A stretch of DNA of 64,000 nucleotides from assembly GCF_900119165.1 (NCBI RefSeq), contig NZ_FPJG01000006.1, positions 2,480,001 through 2,544,000 on the forward strand, read 5' to 3'. A program made the translations under genes and the position numbers. Source of the DNA: Amycolatopsis australiensis (lineage in GTDB: Bacteria; Actinomycetota; Actinomycetes; Mycobacteriales; Pseudonocardiaceae). This document shows, piece after piece, positions 15,173 through 23,918 of this stretch (its first letter is position 1; each line of letters starts with the position of its first letter). Under the pieces are notes generated by a model. It saw only the letters and a list, made by a program, of their open reading frames with translations, was not told the origin of the DNA and did no database searches.

Positions 15173-15625
15173 ATGACGAAGGATCGCTACTTCGAGGACT
15201 ACGTCCCCGGCGTCACCTACGACCTCGGCAGCGTCGAGGTCACGGAGACCGACATTCTCGAGTTCGCCCGCCGCTACGACCCGCAGCCCTTCCACGTCGA
15301 CGCGGCGGCTGCCGCGGACGGACCGTTCGGCGGGCTGATCGCCAGCGGCTGGCACACCGCGAGCCTCATGATGCGGCTCTACGCCGACCACTACCTGTCC
15401 GCGGTGTCGAGCCTGGGCAGCCCGGGTGTCGACGAGCTGCGGTGGCCACGCCCGGTGCGGCCCGGCGCAGTGTTGCGGCTGCGGGCCACCGTGGTCGAAG
15501 CGCGGCTTTCCCGCTCGAAGCACGACCGCGGGGTGGTGCGTACGCGCGTGGAGCTCGTCGACGTCGCCGACGAGGTCGTCTTCAGCGCGAGCCTGCTGAA
15601 CCTCATCCTGGTGCGCCCGGGCTGA
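15173..15625 (+). CDS. MaoC-like hotdog-fold dehydratase
   Basis: A 150-residue single-hotdog protein of the MaoC/R-hydratase family. The catalytic Asp-His pair lies in RYDPQPFHVDAAAA near residue 40, and the substrate loop in GGLIASGWHTASLMMRL. It hydrates or dehydrates enoyl-CoA-type substrates. It is divergent from an ArsR regulator that probably controls it. The last 23 bp overlap the 3' end of the converging MFS gene. Confidence 0.85.
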   Translation: MTKDRYFEDYVPGVTYDLGSVEVTETDILEFARRYDPQPFHVDAAAAADGPFGGLIASGWHTASLMMRLYADHYLSAVSSLGSPGVDELRWPRPVRPGAVLRLRATVVEARLSRSKHDRGVVRTRVELVDVADEVVFSASLLNLILVRPG

Positions 15626-16835
15626 TGGGTGCGCGGCGGACCAGCCCGCGCACCTGCGGGTTGGTCAGCACGACCGCGGTCGCGGCGACGATCAGGACTG
15701 CGCCACCGGCGAGCGTCGCCGACCGGCCGGCGTGCTCGGCCACGGGACCGGCGGCGACCTGGCCGAGCGGCATCGCGAGGAACGAACCGAGCATGTCGTA
15801 GGAGTAGACGCGCGCGAGTTTCGCGGGCGGGACGTTCTCCTGCAGCGACACGTCCCAGGCGACCGCGAACTGCTCGAGCGCGACGCCGGAAAGGAACATC
15901 GCGAACAGCAGCGGCAGCAGGTACGGCGTCTCGCCGAGGGTCAGCATCGGCAGCGCGTCGACCATCACCAGCGCGACGCCGATCAGCAGCATCCGCCGCG
16001 GTTGCCAGTGCGCGGCGATGACGCCGCCGAGCAGGGAGCCGGCGGTCTGCGCGGCCAGCGCGATGCCCCAGCCGGTGCGGCCGAACGTGTCGTCGGCGAC
16101 CAGCGGGCCGATCACCAGCAGCGCGCCCGCGTTCACCGCGTTAACGATCGTGAACTGCAAGACCACCAGCCACACCCACGACCGCGCGCGGAACTCCCGC
16201 CAGCCTTCGGCGAGGTCGGCGAACGGGCGCCGGCCCGGGATCCGCTCGCCGCGCGGCAGCCGGATCCGGCGGTAGGCGACGGCGGCCGCGAGGAACAGGA
16301 CGGCGTTCCCGCCGAGCGCCCAGCCGGATCCGGCGAATGCGACGAGGACCCCGGCGAGCCCGGCCCCGGCGATGCGGCCGGCGTTGGAGAGCAGCCGGAC
16401 CAGTGCGTTCGCCTGGGCGAGCATCGCGGCGGGCACGGTCAACGGCGTGAGGGACGCGGCCGCGGGCAGCGAGATGGCCGAGACGGCGCCGTTGACCAGG
16501 CTGAGCCCGACGAGCAGCGGGATCGAAGCGAAACCGCAGAGGACGCCGGCGGCGATCGCGGCCTGCGTGAGCGCGGCGGCGGTCTCGGTGCCCTGCAGGA
16601 TCACCGACCGCGGCAGCCGGTCGGCGAGCATCCCGCCGAAGAGCACGAGCAGCACGTTGGCGAGCGACCGGGCCCCGACGACGATCCCGAGATCGACAGC
16701 CGAACCCGTCAGGTCGACGACGGCGAAGGCCAGCGCGAAGGGCGCGACGGCGTTGGCGAAGTCGGCGAAGGTCCGGCCGGTGACGAGGGCGCGGAACGGC
16801 CGCTCCCGAAGCGGGGTGAAGAGTGGATTGCTCAC
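15603..16835 (-). CDS. MFS exporter
   Basis: A 410-residue major facilitator permease with about 12 hydrophobic segments and the MFS motif A-like loop GMLADRLPRSVIL between helices 2 and 3. It resembles the MFS_3/EntS drug and siderophore exporter branch. A GTG start follows GGAG. It lies downstream of an ArsR-type regulator and the pqq operon on the same strand, but 222 bp separate it from the regulator. The substrate is unknown. Confidence 0.85.
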   Translation of the reverse strand: MSNPLFTPLRERPFRALVTGRTFADFANAVAPFALAFAVVDLTGSAVDLGIVVGARSLANVLLVLFGGMLADRLPRSVILQGTETAAALTQAAIAAGVLCGFASIPLLVGLSLVNGAVSAISLPAAASLTPLTVPAAMLAQANALVRLLSNAGRIAGAGLAGVLVAFAGSGWALGGNAVLFLAAAVAYRRIRLPRGERIPGRRPFADLAEGWREFRARSWVWLVVLQFTIVNAVNAGALLVIGPLVADDTFGRTGWGIALAAQTAGSLLGGVIAAHWQPRRMLLIGVALVMVDALPMLTLGETPYLLPLLFAMFLSGVALEQFAVAWDVSLQENVPPAKLARVYSYDMLGSFLAMPLGQVAAGPVAEHAGRSATLAGGAVLIVAATAVVLTNPQVRGLVRRAPISPGAPG

Positions 16836-16856
16836 AGTCGGCTCCGGCGGGGGTTG

Positions 16857-16950
16857 GGACGCTGGTGAGGAGAGTGCGGCGACCGCGGGGCTCGGGAGAG
16901 TCGGGCGATCGCGCGGACGCTGGTGAGTGGGGCGATCGCGGGGACGCGGC
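16857..16950. repeat. Imperfect direct repeat in the ArsR-MFS gap
   Basis: GGACGCTGGTGAG occurs at 16857-16869 and 16915-16927, each followed by GGCGAYCGCGGGG-like sequence. The repeat fills much of the 222-bp gap between the MFS and ArsR-type genes, which holds no gene. A duplicated regulatory stretch or a slipped remnant is possible. Confidence 0.5.
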
Positions 16951-17057
16951 TTCGGCGGTGGTGGGGTGCTGACCGGAGCGGCTTCGGCAGAAGATGTGAG
17001 CGAACGTTAACTGCGCGGCAGCGGACGCGGCGAGGCTGCAACTCCGGCGACGCACGC

Positions 17058-17588
17058 TCACGGAGGCTCGTCCGGTCCCGCCGCGCGAGGGTCTGCCAAC
17101 TTGAACAGGGCCACACTCGCGCTCACCCGCACCGTTCCCGGGGTCCGCGGGGGCTGGGCCGCCTCGTGCAGATCCTTGCTCAACGCCGATGCCTGGGCCA
17201 CTGCGCTCGCCCACACCTGCGGGTCCACCCACAGCTCCGCGTCCGTCAACGATGCCGGGCCCGGGGCCCGCTCGTCCGCCCGGCGGAGCAGCTCCGCCGC
17301 GATCGCGTTCGTCAGCAGGTGCTCCTCGGCCGGGTCTCGGGCCGTCAGGCGGCGTCCCGACTCCGGTGGGTGGCGGTAGCGCTTGGCGCGGCCGCCGCGG
17401 ATGGTCACTTCCTCCGCTACCTCCAGCAAGCCCGCTTCGTGCAGGCGGCGGATGTGGTAGCTCACGTTCGCCTGCGTGTCGCCCAGCTCGCGGGCCGCCT
17501 CCGCCGCGCTCAGGGCCGTTCCCGTCAGCAGTGACAGCAGCCGCATGCGCAGGGGGTGGGCCAGTACGCGCAGGTTGTCGTGAGGCAT
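17058..17588 (-). CDS. ArsR-like winged-helix regulator
   Basis: A 176-residue protein with an N-terminal winged helix (RVLAHPLRMRLLSLLTG, AAEAARELGDTQANVSYHIRRL, then wing RGGRAKRYRH). The C-terminal half lacks a known ligand domain. It lies 42 bp downstream of pqqB on the same strand, so it may be transcribed with the pqq genes or control the MFS exporter downstream. Targets are unknown. Confidence 0.8.
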   Translation of the reverse strand: MPHDNLRVLAHPLRMRLLSLLTGTALSAAEAARELGDTQANVSYHIRRLHEAGLLEVAEEVTIRGGRAKRYRHPPESGRRLTARDPAEEHLLTNAIAAELLRRADERAPGPASLTDAELWVDPQVWASAVAQASALSKDLHEAAQPPRTPGTVRVSASVALFKLADPRAAGPDEPP

Positions 17589-17630
17589 CAGCCCAGTCTG
17601 ACGCGACTGTCAAAGGGTTATTTGGGTGTT

Positions 17631-18467
17631 CTACAGCACGTAGGTGGTGCCGTCCGGTGGGAGTGACGCTCCGGCGGCCAGTACTGCCGCGTGTTCCGGT
17701 GACGACGGGTCGAGCACCGGGTTCGTGTTGTTCAGATGCGTGAACGCCCAGTGCGGCCCGGCGCGTCCGGGTAGCCGGGTCAGGGTCTCCGTGATCGGCA
17801 GGTGTCCCATGGCCGGCTGGTCCGGGCCGCCGACGCCCGCCATCTCGTCCGGGGCGAAGAACGTGCCGTCCAGCAGGACCAGCGAGGCGCCTTCCACGAA
17901 CGCGCCGAATCCCGCGGGCCAGCTCTTCAGGCACGGCGCGTACACCAGCACTCCGCCGGTCACGACGTCCTCGATCCGGTAGGCCATCACCCAGGGACCG
18001 TCCTGGGCCGACGTCACGTACTTCGGCTTTTTGTCGCTGACCGGCAGCACCTGCACTCGCAGTCCGGGAAGGTCCACCGGCGATGACCACGTCCATCCGC
18101 CGTAGCCGTCGATGATGGCGCGGAACGGAGACAACGCCTGCAGCACCGCGTCCGGTGCCCACACCGGCAGGCCGCCCGCCTCGCGCAGCATCAGCAGGCC
18201 CAGCGTGTGGTCCAGCTCTGCGTCGGTGAGCAACACTCCGCGCAGCGGAATGTCACGCGGTCCCGGCCCGGCACGCAATTCCGGTGTCGCGAGGATCTGC
18301 GCGCGGATGTCGGGCGAGCAGTTGAGCAGGTACCACCCGGCCCCGTCCGCGCTGATCGCGACGCAGTCCTGGCTGCGCGGCTCCAGCCCGGCCGTGCACA
18401 ACGCGCACGCGCAGTTCCACTGCGGACAGCCGCCGCCCGCGGCGGTGCCCAGGAGGATCACTTTCAC
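17631..18467 (-). CDS. pqqB: PqqB, PQQ biosynthesis MBL-fold protein
   Basis: A 278-residue metallo-beta-lactamase-fold oxygenase of pyrroloquinoline quinone synthesis. The family start VILLGTAAGGGCPQWNCAC is clear, with the Cys cluster CPQWNCACALC, and the core blocks LLTDAELDHTLGLLMLRE and GHLPITETL. PqqB has been implicated in hydroxylating the cross-linked precursor. The GTG overlaps the pqqE stop (GTGA). It is the last gene of the tightly overlapping operon. Confidence 0.95.
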   Translation of the reverse strand: MKVILLGTAAGGGCPQWNCACALCTAGLEPRSQDCVAISADGAGWYLLNCSPDIRAQILATPELRAGPGPRDIPLRGVLLTDAELDHTLGLLMLREAGGLPVWAPDAVLQALSPFRAIIDGYGGWTWSSPVDLPGLRVQVLPVSDKKPKYVTSAQDGPWVMAYRIEDVVTGGVLVYAPCLKSWPAGFGAFVEGASLVLLDGTFFAPDEMAGVGGPDQPAMGHLPITETLTRLPGRAGPHWAFTHLNNTNPVLDPSSPEHAAVLAAGASLPPDGTTYVL

Positions 18468-19522
18468 CGGCGCATGACCAGGTCCGGTGTGCCGGGTGCG
18501 GTCAGGATCAGGTCGACGACGTCCCGGTGCGGCGAGCGTGAGCACACCGGGTCGGTCGCCGCCGCGTCGCCGGTCAGCAGGAACGCCTGGCAGCGGCAGC
18601 CGCCGAAGTCGCGGCCGCGGCGGTCGCACGTGCGGCACGGCTCGCGCATCCAGTCTTCGCCGCGGTAGGCGGTGAACGACTCCGAGCGGTACCAGATGTC
18701 GGACAGCGACGCCTCTCGCACCGAGGACAGCCGCAACGTCGAGATCGCCGATGCCGCCGGGCACGGCAGCACGGTTCCGTCCGGCGCCACCGTCAGCTGC
18801 CGCGCGCCCCAGCCGTGCATGCACGGCTTCGGGTACGGCTCGTAGTAGTCAGCGACGACGTAGACGATCTCCATCTTGCCCCGCAACCGCGCGATGGCCG
18901 CCCGGACGATCGGCTCGGCGGCCGCGAGCTGCGCGCGGGTCGGCATCAGCGCGTCGCGGTTCCGCAGCGCCCAGCCGTAGTACTGCGTGTTCGCCAGCTC
19001 GAGACGGTCCGCGCCCATCCGCTCGGCCAGTGCGATGATCTCGGCCAGCTGGTCGTGGTTGCGGCGATGCAGCACCACGTTCAGCGTCAACGGCAGCCCG
19101 GACTCCTTCACCAGCGCGGCCGCGGCGAGCTTGTGGTCGAACGCCCGCGCGCCGGCCAGCAAGTCGGCGCGCTCCCGCGTCGCACCCTGCGCCGACAGCT
19201 GGACGTGCGCCAGCCCGCGCTCGACGAGGTCTTCGAGCCGCGGCCGGGTCAGGCCGAGCCCGGAGGTGACGAGGTTGACGTAGCAGCCGAGCCCGCTCGC
19301 GTGCGCCACCAGCTGCGGCAGGTCCGGCCGGGCCAGCGGCTCGCCGCCGGACAGGTGCACCTGCAGCACGCCCAGCTCGCGCGCCTGCGAGAGCACCGAG
19401 AACCAGTCCGCTGTGGACAGTTCCGACTCGCGTGACGCGAGTTCCAGCGGGTTCGAGCAGTAAGGACAGTGCAGCGGGCACCGGTGGGTCAGCTCGGCGA
19501 GCAGGCCGAGCGGCGGGCTCAC
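18464..19522 (-). CDS. pqqE: PqqE, radical SAM PqqA cross-linking enzyme
   Basis: Radical SAM/SPASM protein of 352 residues that joins the Glu and Tyr side chains of PqqA. The SAM-cluster motif is CPLHCPYC near residue 17; the SPASM cysteines occur in KPCMHGWG, TVLPCPAA and CRTCDRRGRDFGGCRC, with a final Cys in DPVCSRS. The start is the GTG that overlaps the pqqD stop (GTGA), as at the other junctions. A GTG two codons upstream is also in frame. Confidence 0.95.
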   Translation of the reverse strand: MSPPLGLLAELTHRCPLHCPYCSNPLELASRESELSTADWFSVLSQARELGVLQVHLSGGEPLARPDLPQLVAHASGLGCYVNLVTSGLGLTRPRLEDLVERGLAHVQLSAQGATRERADLLAGARAFDHKLAAAALVKESGLPLTLNVVLHRRNHDQLAEIIALAERMGADRLELANTQYYGWALRNRDALMPTRAQLAAAEPIVRAAIARLRGKMEIVYVVADYYEPYPKPCMHGWGARQLTVAPDGTVLPCPAASAISTLRLSSVREASLSDIWYRSESFTAYRGEDWMREPCRTCDRRGRDFGGCRCQAFLLTGDAAATDPVCSRSPHRDVVDLILTAPGTPDLVMRR

Positions 19523-19785
19523 GTCCACGCGACGACCCGCCGTTCGCCCAGCCGGGACAGCACGTCGAGAACGTCCTGCTCCCGGACCCCGGTGTACTGC
19601 TCCGCGAGCGCCGCCGCTATTCCGGAGATTGTCCGATTGCCGTCGCACAGCCGCAGCACCGCGGCCGCCGTCGCGTTCGGCACCAGGACCCCTTCGGGGA
19701 AGAGCAGCACGTGCGTGTCCCGGACGTGGTCGAAGGACAATCGGACACCGCGCCGGAGCTGCGGGACGGAGGCGGTGGTGATCAT
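19519..19785 (-). CDS. pqqD: PqqD, peptide chaperone for PqqA
   Basis: An 88-residue RiPP-recognition-element protein that holds PqqA for PqqE. Signature blocks are VRLSFDHVRDTHVLLFPEG, VPNATAAAVLRLCDG and the helix EQDVLDVLSRLGERRVV. It overlaps pqqC upstream (ATGA) and pqqE downstream (GTGA). It is freestanding, not fused to PqqC as in some bacteria. Confidence 0.95.
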   Translation of the reverse strand: MITTASVPQLRRGVRLSFDHVRDTHVLLFPEGVLVPNATAAAVLRLCDGNRTISGIAAALAEQYTGVREQDVLDVLSRLGERRVVAWT

Positions 19786-20471
19786 GCTGCCGCCCGCTCG
19801 ATCGCGTCGAGCATCGACCACAGGACGTCGCACTTGAACGCCAGCGCGGCGATCGCGCGGTCCTGCTGCTCGCGCGTCACGCAGTGGCGGACCACGATGT
19901 CGAGCGTGTCCTTGCCTTCGCCGGAAACCTTGTCGATCCGGTTGGTGAAGTAGGCGAGGTCTTCGCGCGCGATCCACGAGTAGTGCGCGAGCATGTCCGC
20001 GACGCGCTGCTGCATCAGGTGCCCGGCGAACATCTCCGTGAGCCCCGACGCCACGGCCTCCCACCACGGCTTCGTCCGCGCGAAGTTCACGTAGGCGTCG
20101 ACGGCGAACCGGACGCCGGGCACGACGTGCCGCTCGTCGAGGACCTCGGCCCGGTCCAGGCCGACCGCCTCGCAGAGCCGCAGCCAGCGTTCGAGGCCGC
20201 CGGTGCCGGCCTGCGCGCCGTCGTGGTAGACGATCCGGTCGAGCCACTGGCGGCGGATCTCCGGCAGCGGGCAGTTGCTGATGATCGCCGCGTCCTTCTG
20301 CGGCAGCAGGCACTGGTAGTACCACCGGTTCGCCGCCCAGACCCGCAGCCCGCGCGCGTCGAGCTCCCCCGCATGCAGCCGCCGGTGGAACGGATGCGAA
20401 CCCCAGTACCGGCTCGAAAGGCCGCGCAGCGCCTCGATGAATGCGCTTTCCGGCAGTGGCTCGACCGGCAT
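19782..20471 (-). CDS. pqqC: PqqC, pyrroloquinoline-quinone synthase
   Basis: A 229-residue cofactorless oxidase that performs the last ring closure and eight-electron oxidation to PQQ. Conserved blocks include SRYWGSHPFHRRLHAGEL, ANRWYYQCLLPQKDAAIISN and YFTNRIDKVSGEGKDTLD. The fold is the haem-oxygenase-like/TENA helical bundle. The ATG is 2 nt from the pqqA stop. Confidence 0.95.
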   Translation of the reverse strand: MPVEPLPESAFIEALRGLSSRYWGSHPFHRRLHAGELDARGLRVWAANRWYYQCLLPQKDAAIISNCPLPEIRRQWLDRIVYHDGAQAGTGGLERWLRLCEAVGLDRAEVLDERHVVPGVRFAVDAYVNFARTKPWWEAVASGLTEMFAGHLMQQRVADMLAHYSWIAREDLAYFTNRIDKVSGEGKDTLDIVVRHCVTREQQDRAIAALAFKCDVLWSMLDAIERAAA

Positions 20472-20473
20472 CT

Positions 20474-20569
20474 TCAGTCCGCCATGCGGGCCGCGTAGGC
20501 GGTGACCTCCATGGGCGTTTCGTACTCGACGAAGTCGGGTGTCGTCCACACCTCGGGGGATTCGGTCAT
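20474..20569 (-). CDS. pqqA: PqqA, 31-residue PQQ precursor peptide
   Basis: Short gene encoding a 31-residue peptide starting MTESPEVWTTPDFVEYETP. The conserved E-x3-Y pair, from which PQQ is built, is present as EVTAY (Glu21, Tyr25), and the upstream Trp-x2-Pro motif is typical of PqqA. A strong ribosome site AGGAG precedes the ATG. It heads the operon A-C-D-E-B; the 115-bp gap behind the WS/DGAT gene is the likely promoter region. Confidence 0.95.
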   Translation of the reverse strand: MTESPEVWTTPDFVEYETPMEVTAYAARMAD

Positions 20570-20684
20570 TTCCTGCTCCTCTCCGTGAGCTGATCGCCGC
20601 CACCCTAAGAGCGTGCGAAGGCGGCAGACCAGCGAGTTCGGAAAGATTCCTTCCGATGGGGGAGCGGGCGTTTCGGTGAGCGGG

Positions 20685-22049
20685 CTACCTTACCGCAGCT
20701 TCGAGTTCCACCAAAGCCGTGTCGAGGTGCGTCAGGATGCGCTGCAGGTGCGGCACACTGCGCCGGCAGCCGGTCACGCCGAAGTCGAGGTTGTCGCCGT
20801 TGCTGGTCAGCGTGATGTTCACGGCCTGGCCGTCGAGCAGCACCGACGCCGGGTAGATGCCGTCGAGCCGGGCGCCGTTCCAGTACATCTGCTTGCGCGG
20901 GCCCGGCACGTTCGAGATCACCAGGTTGAACGGCGGCCGCGTGTTGTTGACGATGCCCGGGATGGGCGAGGCGCCGAGCTGCGCGACGTTAACGGCCGAT
21001 AACAACAGTGTCTGCAACGGCGTCAGCTCCGAGAACAGCCGCTTGCCATTGCGCATCGACTGGTGGATAGTGACCAGCCGCTTACCCGCGTCCGGCAGGT
21101 CGGTGGCCAGATTGCAGAGCAACGCGCCGATGTTGTTGCCGGCCGCTTCGCCGGGGTCGTTCTGCCGGCGCAGCGACACCGGCACCATCGCGATCAGCGG
21201 CGCGTCCGGCAGCGCGCGCTGCTCGATCAGGTAGTCGCGCAGGGCGCCCGAGCACATCGCGAGCACGACGTCGTTGCGCGACACCCCGGCGGCCGTGGCC
21301 ACCTGCCGGACGCGGTCCAGCGGCCACGACTGCGCCGCGAACCGCCGCGCGCCGCCGATCGGCACGTTCAGCATCGTCCGCGGCGCTTGTCCCGGCAGGG
21401 TCAGGGTGTGTTCGCCGAACGCCTCCCGCGCGACCTTCATCGCGGCCGGCGCCAGGCTCGCGAGCTGGTTGGCGGTCCGTCGAGCCGTCCGCAGCAACGA
21501 CCGCGGCCGCTTCTCGCGCTCTTCGCCGGTCTTGCGCCGCGTGCCCCACCACGGCGGGCAGTCCAGGTCGGCCGGGTCGTCCGACAGCGTGCCCTGCAGG
21601 TGGCGCAGTGCCGAGACGCCGTCCATCAGTGCGTGGTGGACCTTGGTGTAGACGGCGAACCGGCCGTCGGCCAGTCCTTCGATGAGGTGCGTCTCCCACA
21701 GCGGCCGGTGCCGGTCGAGCAGCGTGCTGTGCCAGCGTCCGGTCAGCTCCAGCAGCTCGCGGACGCGGCCCGGCTGCGGCAGGGCCGAGTGCCGGAAGTG
21801 GTAGTCGAGCTCGAGATCGGCGTCGGTCGCCCAGGCGACGTGGCCCAGCGTGTTGACCGGGCGGGCCGGGCGGCGCCGGAACACCGGGCGCATGTTGCCC
21901 GATTCCAGCAGCGAAGTGCGGATGTCACGCAGGTAGTCCGGACCGGCGCCGTCGGGTTTGCGGAACAGCTGCAGGCCGCCCACGTGCATCGGATGCTCGC
22001 GCGTTTCGACGAGGAGGAACATCGAGTCGGTCACGGGCATCATCGCCAT
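20685..22049 (-). CDS. Wax ester synthase / diacylglycerol acyltransferase (WS/DGAT)
   Basis: A 454-residue acyl-CoA:alcohol/diacylglycerol acyltransferase of the actinobacterial storage-lipid type. The active-site motif HHALMDG is present near residue 140, and the second conserved block is NLVISNVPGPRKQMYWNGARL. It makes triacylglycerol or wax ester at the membrane. Upstream, GGAAGG precedes the ATG. It has no obvious functional link to the pqq operon downstream. Confidence 0.95.
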   Translation of the reverse strand: MAMMPVTDSMFLLVETREHPMHVGGLQLFRKPDGAGPDYLRDIRTSLLESGNMRPVFRRRPARPVNTLGHVAWATDADLELDYHFRHSALPQPGRVRELLELTGRWHSTLLDRHRPLWETHLIEGLADGRFAVYTKVHHALMDGVSALRHLQGTLSDDPADLDCPPWWGTRRKTGEEREKRPRSLLRTARRTANQLASLAPAAMKVAREAFGEHTLTLPGQAPRTMLNVPIGGARRFAAQSWPLDRVRQVATAAGVSRNDVVLAMCSGALRDYLIEQRALPDAPLIAMVPVSLRRQNDPGEAAGNNIGALLCNLATDLPDAGKRLVTIHQSMRNGKRLFSELTPLQTLLLSAVNVAQLGASPIPGIVNNTRPPFNLVISNVPGPRKQMYWNGARLDGIYPASVLLDGQAVNITLTSNGDNLDFGVTGCRRSVPHLQRILTHLDTALVELEAAVR

Positions 22050-22259
22050 GGGACATCACCTTCCGCACTCGGCACGCCGACTCTACGCGCTCGGCGGCCG
22101 CGGGTGGATCACGTTCTCTCCCGCGAGGATGACCGGCGACGGCCGGCGGGAAACGTGCGTACCACCGATGGCCGAGCGCAACCGGACCGCCGCGTGCGCG
22201 TCCTGTGTTCGGGGCCGCCGATACCGCATGCGTGACGACGACGGCGTCCAGGGGCTGAT

Positions 22260-22284
22260 TGCCAGATCGTTCAACGATCTGGCA
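22260..22284. promoter_or_regulatory. 25-bp palindromic operator of the ThDP enzyme operon
   Basis: A perfect inverted repeat of the 12-mer TGCCAGATCGTT around a central C. It ends 11 nt before the GTG of the ThDP enzyme. No ribosome site fits in the gap, so the transcript may be leaderless, with CAGTAT (22283-22288) as a -10. The FCD-type GntR encoded at the end of this operon is the likely ligand-responsive repressor. Confidence 0.75.
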
Positions 22285-22295
22285 GTATCCGCGCC

Positions 22296-23918
22296 GTGGC
22301 TGTGAGTGGGGCTCGGGAGCTGGTCGACGCGCTGGAAGCGCTGGGGACGGAGATCGTTTTCGGCCTTCCGGGCGTGCACAACCTGCCGTTGTGGGAGGCG
22401 CTCGCCGAGACCCGGATCAAGGTCGTCGGGGTTCGCCACGAGCAGACGGCCGGCTACGCCGCCGACGGTTACGCGCGCGCCACCGGGAAGCTCGGCGTCG
22501 CCCTCGTCACCACCGGCCCGGGCGCGGCGAACACGCTCGGCGCGGTCGGCGAGGCGATGGCGTCCGCCGCTCCGGTGCTGGTCATCGCCACCGACATCCC
22601 TTCGACGCTGCGGCGGCCGGGTGTCGTGCGCGGGGCGTTGCACGAGACGTCCGACCAGCAGGCGATGTTCGCGCCGGTCACCAAGGGCGGCTTCACCGTG
22701 CGCGCGGCCGACCAGATCGGCACCACCGTGCACCGCGCGGCCCGGCTCGCGCTGCAGCCGCAGAGCGGCCCGGTCTACTTCGGCGTGCCCACCGACTACC
22801 TGCGCGAGACGGTGCCGCACCGCCGGCCGCCCGCGCCGCACCGCAAGCCGGACGTCGACGTGCCCGACCTCGCGCGGGCCGAGGCGCTGCTGTCCGAGGC
22901 GGACCGGCCGCTGATCTGGGCCGGCGGCGGCGCGCTGCGGTCCGGGGCCGGCGACGCCATCGGCGCGCTCGCCGAGAAGATCGCCGCGCCGGTGATCACC
23001 ACCTTCGGTGCCCGCGGCCTGCTCCCGCTCGACCACCCGTGCCTCGCGCCGAACCCGGTGCACACGCCGGAGGTCGGCGAGCTGTGGGACGAGGCCGACG
23101 TCGTGCTCGCCGTCGGCACCGACTTCGACGGCCTGATGACCCAGAACTGGCGGATGCCGAAGCCGCCCAAGCTGATCGCGGTCAACGTCGACGCCGGCGA
23201 CGCCGCCAAGAACTACCCGCCCGACCTGACGCTGGTCGGCGACGCGCGCGCGATCGTCGAGCGGCTGCTGCCGAAGGAGCGGCCGGGCCTGGACGACCTC
23301 ACGCTGCGGCTGGCCGGCATCGGCCGCCGGGTGCGCCGCCGGATCCGCGAAGAGGAGCCGCAGGCCTACGACCTGCTGTCCACTTTGGACGAGGTACTGC
23401 CGACGGACGCGGTGATCGTGTCCGACATGTGCGTCGCCGGCTACTGGGTCGGCGGCTTCCACCGGGTGCGGGCGCCGCGCAAGCTCGCCTACCCGATGGG
23501 CTGGGGCACCCTCGGCTACGGCTTCCCGGCCTCGCTCGGCGCGGCGGCGGCCGGCGCCGGCCGGGCCATCTGCATCACCGGCGACGGCGGTTTCCTCTAC
23601 GGCTGCGGGGATCTGGCGACGCTCGCGCAGGAGCAGCTGCCGGTCACCGTCGTGCTGGTCGACGACGGCGGCTACGGGATGCTGCGCTTCGACCAGGACC
23701 GCGAGGGCGTGCCGCACCGCGGGGTCGACTGGGACAGCCCGGACTTCGTCGGGCTCGCGCGGTCCTTCGGCGTGCACGCCGACCGCGTGTCCGGCTTCGG
23801 GCGCGCGTTCCGGCGGCTGCTCGGCGAATTCGTCGAATCGGATGAACCGAACGTGCTCGTGGTGCGGGCCCGGCTGCAGCCGCCGCTGAACACCTCGCCG
23901 CGGTGGTACCGGACATGA
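22296..23918 (+). CDS. Thiamine-diphosphate-dependent enzyme (acetolactate synthase-like superfamily)
   Basis: A 540-residue ThDP enzyme with three domains: N-terminal PYR domain with catalytic Glu in VRHEQTAGYAADGYAR, a central domain, and a C-terminal PP domain with the GDG-N-like ThDP/Mg motif in ITGDGGFLYGCGDL. It belongs to the acetolactate synthase / benzoylformate decarboxylase / benzaldehyde lyase group. No regulatory subunit is adjacent, so biosynthetic acetohydroxyacid synthase is unlikely. It is probably a 2-oxoacid decarboxylase or carboligase in a catabolic operon with an SDR. A second in-frame GTG lies two codons in. Confidence 0.85.
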   Translation: MAVSGARELVDALEALGTEIVFGLPGVHNLPLWEALAETRIKVVGVRHEQTAGYAADGYARATGKLGVALVTTGPGAANTLGAVGEAMASAAPVLVIATDIPSTLRRPGVVRGALHETSDQQAMFAPVTKGGFTVRAADQIGTTVHRAARLALQPQSGPVYFGVPTDYLRETVPHRRPPAPHRKPDVDVPDLARAEALLSEADRPLIWAGGGALRSGAGDAIGALAEKIAAPVITTFGARGLLPLDHPCLAPNPVHTPEVGELWDEADVVLAVGTDFDGLMTQNWRMPKPPKLIAVNVDAGDAAKNYPPDLTLVGDARAIVERLLPKERPGLDDLTLRLAGIGRRVRRRIREEEPQAYDLLSTLDEVLPTDAVIVSDMCVAGYWVGGFHRVRAPRKLAYPMGWGTLGYGFPASLGAAAAGAGRAICITGDGGFLYGCGDLATLAQEQLPVTVVLVDDGGYGMLRFDQDREGVPHRGVDWDSPDFVGLARSFGVHADRVSGFGRAFRRLLGEFVESDEPNVLVVRARLQPPLNTSPRWYRT

